DNA of 20,912 nt, taken from IMG/VR virus record IMGVR_UViG_3300036791_000617, positions 1-20,912 of that record; one strand, given 5' to 3'. The DNA comes from a virus. Positions 11,287 through 18,983 of the stretch are shown piece by piece (the stretch's first letter is position 1; each line of letters begins with the position of its first letter). A model generated the notes under the pieces. The model saw only the letters and a list, made by a program, of their open reading frames with translations, was not told where the DNA came from and did no database searches. Both the position numbers and the translations under genes were made by a program.

Positions 11287-13262
11287 CAGCCGGCCCCGTT
11301 GGCGAGCAGCGTCCGGGCGATGCCGGTGTTGGCGTCGACGACCTGGGTGCGGATCATGCCTTTGAGTTCTTGGTTGCCGATGAACACGCGAACCTGGGGG
11401 CGTTGTTCGGCGAGGATTTCGCGTAGCAGCGTTTCGGGTGTGACGATTTCGCGGCCGGCTTCGCCGAGCAGTCCGAGGGTGGGGCGGTCGACGACGCCGC
11501 CCTGTTGGAACGGGATGAGCGGCAGGTTCGGGAATCCGATGTTCCATCCGCCGAAGCTTTCGCCGCCGATTTTGTGTCCGAAGATGGTGATGTGCGGCAG
11601 CGTGATTTTCGGGATGTGAAAGTGAAGGCCGTTCCATCCTTTGATGACTTCGTTGATCGGCCAGGCGATTGCGTGCGCGACGTCTTTCGCGACGCCGGTG
11701 ACGTCGCGGACCAGTCCGCGTAGCCATCCGACGACGCTTCCGAATGCGTGTTTGACGCCGTTGACGGCGTTTTCGGCGCCGTGGACGATGATCCAGAAAA
11801 CGTTGGAGATTGCGCCTAGCGCCCCGTGGAACACCGCCGCGCCTTCGTGGCGCATCCAACTAGCCAGCCCGTTCATCAGCCGTTTGATTGATGACACGAC
11901 GTGTTCCATCGCGCGGACGATCGCGGAGCCGGACACGGCGTTCGCCATCGCTGTCAGGACACCGCCGACGGTTCGTTTGATGCCATCCCAGACGGCGGAC
12001 GTTGCCTTTTCGATCGCTTTCCATGCGGCTTCGATCCGGGTGCGGATGCTGCCGACGATCGAGTCGACGACGCCTTGGAGGGCGTGCAGGGCGGCGGTGA
12101 CGAGCGCTTTGATTCCGTCCCACACCAGGCCGGTGACTGTTTTGATCGCGTCCCAGGCTGTGGTGACGATCGTTTTGATCATGTCGAACGTCGATTTGAC
12201 ACGGTCGATGAGGAGGTTGAGAACGTCCGATACGACTTTCTCGAAGTCCTTCCACGCTTGTGACCAGTCGCCGCGTAACAGCGCAGCGAGCGTGCTGAGA
12301 ACGTCGCCGATCAGCTTCCCGGCCAGCTGCATCGTTGCAACGAGATCGTTTACGATCGGGCCGATCGTCGACCAGTGATCTTTGATGGCTTGGGCGACGG
12401 CGGCGATGTCGTCACCCAGCGCCTTGAGCACCGGGGAGATCGCCTTCCACGCGTCGCTGATCGCCGATTGGATCTCAGGCCAATGATCCTTCAGCCACGA
12501 GATCATGTCTTGGATGTACGGGATGACGTCCGCGACGAGCGTCCCGGCCCAGTCTTTGAACGCGGCTTTCGCGATCGCGATCTGACCGGGCAGCGTTTTC
12601 CCGAGCGCGTCGGCCGACCCGCCGAACTCTTTGTTGAGTTCCTGCAGGATGATTTTCTGGGCGCCCATCGTGTTCCCGGAGTCGACCATCGCTTTGATCG
12701 CGTCCTTCTGACCCTGGGTGAAACTGACACCTTCGCGGTGCAGCGCAGTTATGCCTTTCACCGGGTCTTGGAGCGCTTTGCCAAGCTGGATCGCTGCAGA
12801 GTTCATGTTCTCGCCGAGCGCGACGCTCATGTCGGCCATGATCTGCGTCGCCTGGTTGAAGATGTCGTTGCCTTTGCCGGTTTCGTTCCGGATGTCACGG
12901 AACGTCAGCAGCAGGTTTTCGCCGGAGTGGATGGTGGCTTCGTCGATCCCGGATTTGTGTTGGATCGCTTCGGCGAGGTCGGCGACCTGTTTGGCGGTAA
13001 CGTGCGCCGCGTCGCCCGTCGATTTGAGGACGGCGTTCGTTTGCGCCGTCTCTTTTTGGACTTCGGTGAACCGGTCGATGCCGATTTTGACGGCTTCGGT
13101 CAGGGCACCGAGCGCGGCGCCGCCGGCTGCGAGCGCGGCGACCTTGCCCATGCTTTTGAGCTTCGAACCGAACCCTTCGGCCTCGGCGCCGGCGGCCTGG
13201 GCGCCTTTGACCATCCTGGTTGTGTTCGCGACAAAGTCGACTACGACTTCGGGGTTAGCCAT
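11286..13262 (-). CDS. Tail tape measure protein
   Basis: A 658-residue protein, the longest in the window and the one that sets tail length. The N-terminal part (residues 1-60) has GFGSKLKSMGKVAALAAGGA and a helix; residues 60-260 contain the conserved TMP core (SGIDEATIHSGENLLLTFRD). Residues 260-500 hold many Trp-containing helical repeats (AWKAISP, AWDAIKT, VWDGIKA, VWDGIKR). Hydrophobic stretches follow, and the C-terminus has GGVVDRPTLGLLGEAGREIV, a common TMP end motif. By the usual ~1.5 angstroms per residue the tail would be near 100 nm. Two small chaperone genes precede it. Assignment is secure from size, composition and position. Confidence 0.92.
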   Translation of the reverse strand: MANPEVVVDFVANTTRMVKGAQAAGAEAEGFGSKLKSMGKVAALAAGGAALGALTEAVKIGIDRFTEVQKETAQTNAVLKSTGDAAHVTAKQVADLAEAIQHKSGIDEATIHSGENLLLTFRDIRNETGKGNDIFNQATQIMADMSVALGENMNSAAIQLGKALQDPVKGITALHREGVSFTQGQKDAIKAMVDSGNTMGAQKIILQELNKEFGGSADALGKTLPGQIAIAKAAFKDWAGTLVADVIPYIQDMISWLKDHWPEIQSAISDAWKAISPVLKALGDDIAAVAQAIKDHWSTIGPIVNDLVATMQLAGKLIGDVLSTLAALLRGDWSQAWKDFEKVVSDVLNLLIDRVKSTFDMIKTIVTTAWDAIKTVTGLVWDGIKALVTAALHALQGVVDSIVGSIRTRIEAAWKAIEKATSAVWDGIKRTVGGVLTAMANAVSGSAIVRAMEHVVSSIKRLMNGLASWMRHEGAAVFHGALGAISNVFWIIVHGAENAVNGVKHAFGSVVGWLRGLVRDVTGVAKDVAHAIAWPINEVIKGWNGLHFHIPKITLPHITIFGHKIGGESFGGWNIGFPNLPLIPFQQGGVVDRPTLGLLGEAGREIVTPETLLREILAEQRPQVRVFIGNQELKGMIRTQVVDANTGIARTLLANGAG

Positions 13263-13424
13263 CTAACGCCTCAGGGTTCGTTCGGCTTCGCGTTGCCGAC
13301 GGCGTTCCTCGCGTTGCACGTCGGCGGCGTACCGGATCATCGCCTCGTACTCTTCGGGGCGCAGCTCGTCAACCTGCCTGGGGTTCATTCCCCAGAACCG
13401 GCAGAAGTGCAGCACTTCGGTCAT
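13263..13424 (-). CDS. Tail assembly chaperone, second (T-like) part
   Basis: A 53-residue protein beginning MTEVLHFCRFWGMNPRQVDE and ending in a very basic tail (EERRRQREAERTLRR). Sequence and place fit the second tail assembly chaperone, the lambda gpT-like part. In many phages this is made by a -1 ribosomal frameshift from the first chaperone. Here its ATG at 13424 overlaps the stop of the first (ATGA), so independent coupled translation is possible. The frame is also open upstream (reading GPYGDRL into the ATG), so a fusion cannot be excluded, though I see no canonical slippery heptamer. The stop directly abuts the tape-measure ATG. Confidence 0.7.
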   Translation of the reverse strand: MTEVLHFCRFWGMNPRQVDELRPEEYEAMIRYAADVQREERRRQREAERTLRR

Positions 13425-13717
13425 CAGCCGGTCGCCGTAGGGTCCGGCTCGTCTGTCTGGGCGACAACATCACCCGCCTCGTCCCACGTCACGTCCGGCC
13501 ACCCAGCGCGACGCAGCGCGCACCAGATGAGCGCCTGCAGGCGGTCGGGGGCCATGTCGAGGTCTGACGGGTCGCCGCCGAGCAGTTCGGTCAGCGACCG
13601 GCCGGTTGCTTCTTTGACGGCCCGCATTTCGTTCGGAGAGAGGTTTTGGGCGGGTGCGATCTCCGCCGGCAGCGGTCGCACCAGCGCGGTCACAGTGTTT
13701 TGGTCGGGGTTGGCCAT
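13424..13717 (-). CDS. Tail assembly chaperone, first (G-like) part
   Basis: A 97-residue protein with the typical actinophage tail chaperone core: LSPNEMRAVKEATGRSLTEL, then DRLQALIWCALRRAGWPDVT and WDEAGDVV. These proteins coat the tape measure during tail assembly and are absent from the virion. It lies two genes before the tape measure, as usual. The ATG at 13717 has AAGGA about 9 bases upstream. Its first 28 bases overlap the 3' end of the gp10-like gene. Its stop overlaps the second chaperone start. The assignment rests on motif and position. Confidence 0.8.
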   Translation of the reverse strand: MANPDQNTVTALVRPLPAEIAPAQNLSPNEMRAVKEATGRSLTELLGGDPSDLDMAPDRLQALIWCALRRAGWPDVTWDEAGDVVAQTDEPDPTATG

Positions 13718-14115
13718 GACATCGTCCTTATCTGTTCTTCGGTCGCGAGCTCGCCAGCGAGTTGCAGCTTGAACCGGGCGGCGTGCGCCGTCGGGTACAC
13801 GTACCGGCCTTCGGGGAGGTACGGCCGGCCGCGTGTGCCGCCGTATTCGACCCAGCCGGCGTATGGGAGGTCGCCGCCCATCGTGACGTTCGGCCGGCCG
13901 CCCTGGTCGTCGACGTTCGCGGCGACGCTGCGTTGCAACCGGCCGGTGACAACCGGCACTTTGGGTTTGACGAGGATGGCGGCCTGGTCGGCGATCCTGC
14001 GGAACGCGACGTCGACGGCTTCTTTGACGTTGATGCCGAGTTGTTCGCAGCCGACTATGAATTCGGGGACGCCGCGAACGATGATCGTAACGCCTTCCTC
14101 ATTCTCGGCGGCCAT
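13690..14115 (-). CDS. HK97 gp10-like head-tail / tail completion protein
   Basis: A 141-residue protein with HK97 gp10-type features: a helix with VAFRRIADQAAILVKPKVPV, then TGRLQRSVAANV, LPYAGWVEYGGTRGRPY and a final helix after YVYPTAHAARFKLQLAGEL. Members of this family join head and tail or complete the tail end. The start at 14115 overlaps the stop of the tail tube gene (ATGA); a longer open frame upstream only shadows the tail tube and terminator genes. It comes after the tail tube gene, whereas in most siphoviruses it comes before. Confidence 0.8.
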   Translation of the reverse strand: MAAENEEGVTIIVRGVPEFIVGCEQLGINVKEAVDVAFRRIADQAAILVKPKVPVVTGRLQRSVAANVDDQGGRPNVTMGGDLPYAGWVEYGGTRGRPYLPEGRYVYPTAHAARFKLQLAGELATEEQIRTMSWPTPTKTL

Positions 14116-14591
14116 CACTTCGACGCGGCAGCCGGTGCCTTTGTCGCCAGGGTTATCGCTTTGATGGGCGGCGCGTCGCACGACCACGCGATCTGAATTT
14201 CGGACGCGTTGCCGGCGTCGCCGTTGATCGGCGGGTAATCCTGCGGAATCAGGTTTCCGGACCAGGACGGGTTGTCGGCGCCAGCCGGCCGGGATTTGTA
14301 GCCGGTTATCACGTACGGCGCGAGCGTCCCGTCGGTTTGGTAGGCGGTGACGGCGCTCGACAGTGTGTCTTCGGTCGCGCCGGCGTCGAACGACTGGACC
14401 AGTGTGGCGTTGAGCACCCAGCTGACGCTGCCGGGGTATTCGCGGGTGCCGCACATCGTGTCGAGCGTCGTGATTTTTGTGGTTGGCGTCAGCTCGATGT
14501 GGGTCATGACGCACGCTAGTTCGGTGCCGTTGATGGTGAGGCTGGCGTCGGTGAGGATCAGCGGCGCCGGCGGTGGTGTGGCAGTGCCCAT
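14115..14591 (-). CDS. Major tail (tube) protein
   Basis: A 158-residue beta-rich protein (LILTDASLTINGTELACVMT, YPGSVSWVLNATLVQSFDAG, TLAPYVITGYKSRPAG). The size and the all-beta pattern, with hydrophobic Ile/Val/Tyr strands alternating with polar turns, fit phage tail tube proteins, which stack as rings to form the tail. It lies between the tail terminator-like and gp10-like genes and upstream of the chaperones and tape measure. The ATG at 14591 is separated by 9 bp from the preceding stop and lies close to an AGGAGC-type ribosome site (CTAGGAGCAAACG before the ATG). Good confidence in the role. Confidence 0.8.
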   Translation of the reverse strand: MGTATPPPAPLILTDASLTINGTELACVMTHIELTPTTKITTLDTMCGTREYPGSVSWVLNATLVQSFDAGATEDTLSSAVTAYQTDGTLAPYVITGYKSRPAGADNPSWSGNLIPQDYPPINGDAGNASEIQIAWSCDAPPIKAITLATKAPAAASK

Positions 14592-14600
14592 CGTTTGCTC

Positions 14601-15020
14601 CTAGATGGTTGTTGGGACTTGGTAGGTGACGCGGGCGCCGAGGTAGTCGACGCGGCCGATTGGGTAGATGCGCGGCGCCGCAATGTTGTTCAGCGGCCAT
14701 TGGTAGGCGTCGGCTTTCATGCGGTCGACGGTGTACGCGACGAGCTGTTCGACCATGCGAATCCCGGCGCCGGGTTCGACGCGAGATCCGACGCACAGGA
14801 CTTCGAGTCTGGCGGTCCATTCGCACTGGCCCATTGTCCGGACGGTCGCGACGGCGGGTTCGAGCCACGGTTCGCCCCAGAGCAGCATCAGCGCCGGGGG
14901 GGTGAGGCTGTCGACGACGTCGACGAGGACGACCGGGTCGGTGTCGAGCTCGGGCGCGAGCGCCAGGCCGGCGGCGTCGCGGAGGTCGACCAGTGCGATG
15001 ACGCCGGTGGTGGTGCTCAT
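14601..15020 (-). CDS. Putative tail terminator / minor structural protein
   Basis: A 139-residue alpha/beta protein (MSTTTGVIALVDLRDAAGLA, ALMLLWGEPWLEPAVATVRT, WTARLEVLCVGSRVEPGAGI, RMVEQLVAYTVDRM). Size and strand-helix pattern agree with tail terminator proteins, which cap the tail tube on the head side, and it lies between the adaptor and tail tube genes. Sequence similarity is not diagnostic, so this rests largely on position. The start at 15020 overlaps the adaptor stop (ATGA); the open frame upstream of it only shadows the adaptor. Confidence 0.65.
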   Translation of the reverse strand: MSTTTGVIALVDLRDAAGLALAPELDTDPVVLVDVVDSLTPPALMLLWGEPWLEPAVATVRTMGQCEWTARLEVLCVGSRVEPGAGIRMVEQLVAYTVDRMKADAYQWPLNNIAAPRIYPIGRVDYLGARVTYQVPTTI

Positions 15021-15346
15021 GCGACACCGAACCCCTGTTGCAGTGGTGTGAGCGTCGCCTGGTGGCGGGCGAACCCGGATTTCGGGGCGGTGAGAACGCC
15101 GGTGTCGGCAGTGCCGATCACACCGAACGCGGCGTCGTTGCTTTTGAACCATTCGACGCCTCGGACGATGTTGACGCGGTTCGCGAGCGGGTCCGCCGGG
15201 TCGATCGGCGTGGCCGGGTCGACGTCGATTGATGCGTCGATCTCTTCGGCGGCGGCGTCCAAGCAGGCCTGTAGGCCTGCTTGGTTCGCCGTCGTGACCG
15301 TGATCCTCAGAGCCGCTGCGAGGTCGTCTACGGTCGCGTACGCCAT
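15017..15346 (-). CDS. Head-tail adaptor (gp6-like connector)
   Basis: A 109-residue mostly helical protein beginning MAYATVDDLAAALRITVTTA, followed by LQACLDAAAEEIDASID and NRVNIVRGVEWFKSNDA. The Tyr-x-Thr-x-Asp-Asp-Leu start, the helix with the paired acidic positions and the length near 110 residues are typical of HK97 gp6/SPP1 gp15-type adaptors, which form a ring under the portal. It follows the capsid and Pro-Glu genes and precedes the terminator-like gene, with ATGA overlaps on both sides. Confidence 0.8.
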   Translation of the reverse strand: MAYATVDDLAAALRITVTTANQAGLQACLDAAAEEIDASIDVDPATPIDPADPLANRVNIVRGVEWFKSNDAAFGVIGTADTGVLTAPKSGFARHQATLTPLQQGFGVA

Positions 15347-15522
15347 CAGGCGGCTTCCTCGTCGCCTTTGGCCTTCGAATGGGCCTTGTGCGCCTTAGGT
15401 GCGTCCTCAGGCGGGTTTTCGGGCGGTTCCGGTTCCGGCGTCGGTTCCGGTTCCGGCTCCGGTTCCGGCGTCGACTGTCTCACCACCTCCTGGTTGGGCG
15501 CGTCGTACTGCCGGCCGGTCAT
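15346..15522 (-). CDS. Pro-Glu-repeat small protein
   Basis: A 58-residue protein: a 16-residue head (MTGRQYDAPNQEVVRQ), a Pro-Glu repeat (TPEPEPEPEPTPEPEPPE, about residues 18-36), then a Lys/Ala-rich tail (APKAHKAHSKAKGDEEAA). The length is below the usual cut-off for gene calling, but both ends overlap real genes (ATGA with capsid stop at 15519-15522, ATGA with adaptor start at 15346-15348). The repeat would be extended and acidic while the tail is basic. Its place between capsid and adaptor suggests a head-associated or assembly role, otherwise unknown. Confidence 0.65.
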   Translation of the reverse strand: MTGRQYDAPNQEVVRQSTPEPEPEPEPTPEPEPPENPPEDAPKAHKAHSKAKGDEEAA

Positions 15523-16730
15523 GGTGTCTTCACGACCTTGATGATCCCCTCGGGCTGCAACGTCAGATTCGCGAAGTAGCCGGCGTACGCGACCTGAATT
15601 CCGAGGACGGACGGTTCGACGACCTGCAGCGCCCCGACGCGGTCTTCATACACCTCGGCGGCGGCGGTCGACATCACGATCATCGTGTCGACCGGCATGT
15701 CGAGCGTCATGAACACCGGGATGCCGGCGATCGACCCGACGCCGCCGGTGCCATAACCGGCGGCGGTCAGGCCGGCGGACTGGGCGTTGAACGGGTTGAT
15801 CGGCGGGAACAACGGCCCGAGGATTCCCAGCATGTCGGGGCCGACGATCGCGATCGTTTGTCCGGCGCCGAACACGGACTGGAAGACGCTGGCGGCGGCT
15901 GTCCAGAACGCGCCGGCTACTTCGTCGGACGTTGGGGTTCCGGTTGGTAGCGTCGGGCCGGCGGTCGAGGCGCTGACCAGACTTTGGACGGTCGCGGTTT
16001 CCGTTTCGATCGCGTACTGCGCGGCGAGGTCCTGGATGACGATGTCCATGATCTGCGGCTGCGTCCAGTCAACGTCCTGCCTTGACACGTTGACGTACCC
16101 GCCATACGTGTTCGGCGTCACCGGAAGCTTGCTGATCGTCATTTTCTGCGACACCAGCTCGGTTTTCTCACCGCCCTGCGGGCCGGCCTTCGAGTGCGCG
16201 GTGACCATCGGCCGGGCCCACGACCCGCCGGGCAGCTGCTTGGGTCCGAGGACGGTGACGGTCGGCCGGCTCTGGTCGACGAAATTGACGACCGGCCCGA
16301 GGATCGTTTCGGGCAGCAGGCCGGGGTTGTCCGGCGTTGTCTGGTGGGATGCGGCGCGTTTGAACACGTCCAGCCGCGTCGCTGCATCCTCGACGCCAAG
16401 GCCGGCGCGCCACACGTCGACGATGTACTCGCCGGCCGACCGGTATTCGATCGACGACCTGGGCGATTCGACCCTTGCTTCGGCGAACTGCTGGGCGATT
16501 TCGGCGGTCCGTTTCGCAGAGTCGGCGGCGATCTTCGCGGCGGACTGCAGCGGGCCGACCTGTTCGTTGACTGACGCGATCCGGTCGCGGGTGCGAGCCA
16601 GTAGCGTCATCTCCTGTTCGGTCAGATCGCGTTTGTCCGTTTCGGCGGCCTCGACGATGCTGTCCATGAACTTTGAGCGCTCTTCGATTTCCGCCTGGTG
16701 GCGGGCGAGTAGCGCGTCTGTTGCTCCCAT
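15519..16730 (-). CDS. HK97-fold major capsid protein
   Basis: A 403-residue major capsid protein. Residues 1-100 form a long charged helical delta domain (EERSKFMDSIVEAAETDKRD, LLARTRDRIASVNEQVG) that acts as built-in scaffold and is removed by the prohead protease. The rest has the HK97 fold: GLLPETILGPVVNFVDQSRP, then YGGYVNVSRQDVDWTQPQIM, an E-loop-like segment, and the C-terminal ALQVVEPSVLGIQVAYAGYF. ATG at 16730 is preferred: AAGGA lies 7 bases upstream; GTG at 16733 is an in-frame alternative three bases earlier. It directly follows the protease gene. Assignment is strong. Confidence 0.92.
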   Translation of the reverse strand: MGATDALLARHQAEIEERSKFMDSIVEAAETDKRDLTEQEMTLLARTRDRIASVNEQVGPLQSAAKIAADSAKRTAEIAQQFAEARVESPRSSIEYRSAGEYIVDVWRAGLGVEDAATRLDVFKRAASHQTTPDNPGLLPETILGPVVNFVDQSRPTVTVLGPKQLPGGSWARPMVTAHSKAGPQGGEKTELVSQKMTISKLPVTPNTYGGYVNVSRQDVDWTQPQIMDIVIQDLAAQYAIETETATVQSLVSASTAGPTLPTGTPTSDEVAGAFWTAAASVFQSVFGAGQTIAIVGPDMLGILGPLFPPINPFNAQSAGLTAAGYGTGGVGSIAGIPVFMTLDMPVDTMIVMSTAAAEVYEDRVGALQVVEPSVLGIQVAYAGYFANLTLQPEGIIKVVKTP

Positions 16731-16745
16731 CACGGGGTCCTTTCA

Positions 16746-16768
16746 GCGTCAAGCGTTTGGTTTGACGC
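16746..16768 (-). other. Hairpin in the capsid leader
   Basis: GCGTCAA (16746-16752) and TTGACGC (16762-16768) form a perfect 7-bp stem with a 9-base loop, in the 89-bp gap between protease and capsid genes. It ends about 4 bp before the capsid Shine-Dalgarno region on the mRNA. There is no T-tract. It might stabilise or process the abundant capsid message. Confidence 0.4.
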
Positions 16769-16819
16769 CGCGTCCCCCGCGTCAGCCGGCCCACCCGGTG
16801 GTCTTCGACGGCTGGTAGT

Positions 16820-17443
16820 TCAGCGGTGCGTTGGCGGGGATGCTAACCGACGTTCCAGCAGCCACGAACGCGCGACGTCCAGGTTCGGAGTGGCGGACAC
16901 GGCAGCGGCCGGCACGGCGGAGCGAACCTCGAGGACTTTCGCGTCGGTGTACGCCGGTTCGGCGGTCATCGCGATGTGTTCCAACCAGGCGCGGGTGATC
17001 TGGTAGCTGTCGCGGTTCTGCCACCGCATCCCGCCCTTCATGGGAAGGAACCCGGCGGACGCGTCCAAACAGCCGTCGGCGGCGAGTTCCAACGTTTCGT
17101 CGCCGAGCGGCGTCCGGGCGATCTTGACGTCGGCGAGTAGGCCCTGGTCGCCGGCGGGGTGGAATGCGACGGCACGGCCGATCGTTTGGAGCCGCTGGTG
17201 TTCGCGGTTGACACGAACCCGGTTCGCGCGGCGTTCAATCCCGTCGAACGCGCCACGCGCGATCGTTTCCGTCACCGGCCTGCCCTGCCATTGGACGCTC
17301 GCGGGGGTGTCGTACGGGATCACGACCAGCTTGACGAGCCGGTCGGGGTAGCTGACATCAACGAGCTCGGCGGCGCGCTGCCACGCGGGGCCCGCGACGA
17401 CCTCTTCGGTGACCGCGTCGAACTCTTCGGTATCACTCGACAC
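16820..17443 (-). CDS. Prohead maturation protease (HK97 family, U35)
   Basis: A 207-residue serine protease of the HK97 prohead protease family, which removes the capsid delta domain during maturation. Recognisable parts are the N-terminal strand VKLVVIPYDTPASVQWQGRP, ETIARGAFDG, His82 (VNREHQRLQTIGRAV) and Ser129 (LDASAGFLPM), the likely catalytic pair. The GTG start at 17443 overlaps the portal stop by 11 bp and has a strong Shine-Dalgarno (GGAGGTGA) 3-10 bases upstream. The order portal-protease-capsid is canonical. Confidence 0.9.
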   Translation of the reverse strand: MSSDTEEFDAVTEEVVAGPAWQRAAELVDVSYPDRLVKLVVIPYDTPASVQWQGRPVTETIARGAFDGIERRANRVRVNREHQRLQTIGRAVAFHPAGDQGLLADVKIARTPLGDETLELAADGCLDASAGFLPMKGGMRWQNRDSYQITRAWLEHIAMTAEPAYTDAKVLEVRSAVPAAAVSATPNLDVARSWLLERRLASPPTHR

Positions 17444-18689
17444 TGGTCACCTCCGGTGTTGGCAGGCCTGCGGCGCCGGCTGTTTGGAACCGTTCCGCCG
17501 CACGAATTTCGTCGATCGACAGCGCACCGATCGTGTACAGGATCTGGTAGGTCTGAGCCCGCTGATACGGATCGGCCTCAACATAGGCGTCGCGGTTTAG
17601 TTCGATCGCGGCGCCGCGCGGCAGCGCCCACTGCGACAACGCGGCCATTACGGCCTGGGCTTTGGGTCGCAGTCCGGCCCGCCAGTGGTAGTCGAACAGC
17701 CCGGACGCGTTGGTGTACACCAGCGACGGGTCCGCGCCCGAGGGTAGGCCGGCGAGGTACGGCGGGACGCCCAACAGGACGGCGATCCGGCTTTCGGTGA
17801 GGTGCTGCAGGTCGATCAACGCCATGTCCTTCGGCGAGATCCTGCGGACGGCTGATTCGTGGGTGACGCCGCCGGACAGCACCGCCGGCTCCCCCATCGC
17901 GGACTGGCGGGCAGCGACCCAGTCAGCCTGGAGCGTCGTCGCCTGCGCCGCCGTCAGCTTCTCCGGATGGCTAAGGATCGAGACCGGCACCGCGCCCGAG
18001 CTGATGAACCCCTGCGCGTACCCGGTCAGCATCTGGTCGGCGACCAGGCGGGCGGCGCCGATCTCCAGCGGCCCGTGGCCGTGCAGATCGTGCACCGTCG
18101 CCTTGTAGCGGATGTGCAGGATCTGGTCGGTGACGTCCAACGCGCCCATCATGTACGTCCGTTCGCCAACACCGGCGCCGTAGTCAACGGCGACCATCCA
18201 CGGCGGGACGACGTGAAAACGCGCGGGCCACCCCGTCGCATACCTCGCCGTCGGCAAGACGAACACCTCGCCCATCTGGTAGTCCCAGAACAGCTGTTTC
18301 GCGAAGTCCTCCCACGACGTGTAAATGTCCGGGTCGGGGTTCACGGTCCAACTCGCGTCGACAGATGGGGCGGCGCCGACGAGGTATGGCGGCATGGTCG
18401 CCAGTAGCGAGCTGTTGAGGTCGAGGCAAAGCCAGGCGGTGTCGGTGAGGCCTTCGAGGTCGGTGCCCCAGTACGGCGGCGCCCACCCGTCCGGCCACCC
18501 GGACCACGCAGACGGAACGATCCGGGGTGGCAGCCCGCCGCCGGCCTGGCCTTCGATCGTCAGGCCGTGCGGATCACCAGGGACGGCGGACGGCGGGCCT
18601 ACGGTACCGGGTGCGGCCTCCGCCGGCGTGTTGTCATTCGGCAGCTCAGCCGACGAGGTGGAGCCTGGGCGGATGCTCCTAAGTCGCAT
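17433..18689 (-). CDS. Portal protein
   Basis: A 418-residue HK97-type portal, the dodecameric ring through which DNA enters the head. Signature stretches include EGLTDTAWLCLDLNSSLLAT, YLVGAAPSVDASW, FAKQLFWDYQMGEVFVLPTA, ILHIRYKATVHDLHGHGPLE, IGAARLVAD and the C-terminal ESRIAVLLGVPPYLAGLPSG. The frame can also start at GTG 18710, giving 7 more residues. I prefer ATG 18689 because GGGG lies about 6 bases before it, whereas the GTG has no Shine-Dalgarno and a 10-bp hairpin ends right against it. The gene is followed by the protease with an 11-bp overlap. Confidence 0.88.
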   Translation of the reverse strand: MRLRSIRPGSTSSAELPNDNTPAEAAPGTVGPPSAVPGDPHGLTIEGQAGGGLPPRIVPSAWSGWPDGWAPPYWGTDLEGLTDTAWLCLDLNSSLLATMPPYLVGAAPSVDASWTVNPDPDIYTSWEDFAKQLFWDYQMGEVFVLPTARYATGWPARFHVVPPWMVAVDYGAGVGERTYMMGALDVTDQILHIRYKATVHDLHGHGPLEIGAARLVADQMLTGYAQGFISSGAVPVSILSHPEKLTAAQATTLQADWVAARQSAMGEPAVLSGGVTHESAVRRISPKDMALIDLQHLTESRIAVLLGVPPYLAGLPSGADPSLVYTNASGLFDYHWRAGLRPKAQAVMAALSQWALPRGAAIELNRDAYVEADPYQRAQTYQILYTIGALSIDEIRAAERFQTAGAAGLPTPEVTSVE

Positions 18690-18711
18690 CGTTACCCCGT
18701 AGTTGTACACG

Positions 18712-18746
18712 CTGAGCGGCCCGCCATCTCAGACAAGGCCGCTCAG
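18712..18746 (-). other. 10-bp perfect hairpin upstream of portal
   Basis: CTGAGCGGCC (18712-18721) and GGCCGCTCAG (18737-18746) form a perfect GC-rich stem with a 15-base loop in the 100-bp gap (18690-18789) between the small acidic gene and the portal. No T-tract follows. It may be an attenuator, an RNA-processing site or a factor-dependent terminator that tunes late gene ratios. Nothing else was seen in the gap. Confidence 0.5.
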
Positions 18747-18789
18747 GCTCCTAACCACAACGCACGAAAGGGTACGCCGCCCGCCGGAT

Positions 18790-18978
18790 CTATTCGCCGG
18801 CAGGTTCGACCGGTTCGGCTTCGGCGGCCTCGACGGGGACGAGGTCGGCGATAATCCTGAGCGCGTCCTCCATCGGCGCGACGTTCTTCGCATCATCCGG
18901 TTCGTCCTGCTCAGCGATGTACTGAGCGCCGAGGGACAGCATTTGGCCGAGCGTGTCGAGGTCTTCAGGGTCGGTCAT
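18790..18978 (-). CDS. Small acidic hypothetical protein after terminase
   Basis: A 62-residue acidic protein: a helix (MTDPEDLDTLGQMLSLGAQY, then IAEQDEPDDAK), a second helix (APMEDALRIIADLVPVEAA) and a Glu/Pro-rich tail. The ATG at 18978 lies 5 bp after the terminase stop, so it is probably coupled to it. The frame is open upstream, but that only shadows terminase. No family is recognised. The place between terminase and portal could suit a packaging accessory. Confidence 0.65.
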   Translation of the reverse strand: MTDPEDLDTLGQMLSLGAQYIAEQDEPDDAKNVAPMEDALRIIADLVPVEAAEAEPVEPAGE

Positions 18979-18983
18979 GCCGG

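Noticed and set aside
12375-13772. 465-codon plus-strand frame antisense to the tape measure
   Set aside because: Its composition and lack of any domain fit a GC-rich shadow of the tape-measure gene.
15412-15471. GGTTCC-type tandem repeat considered as an operator array
   Set aside because: It is the coding sequence for the Pro-Glu repeat in a frame that fits its neighbours exactly.
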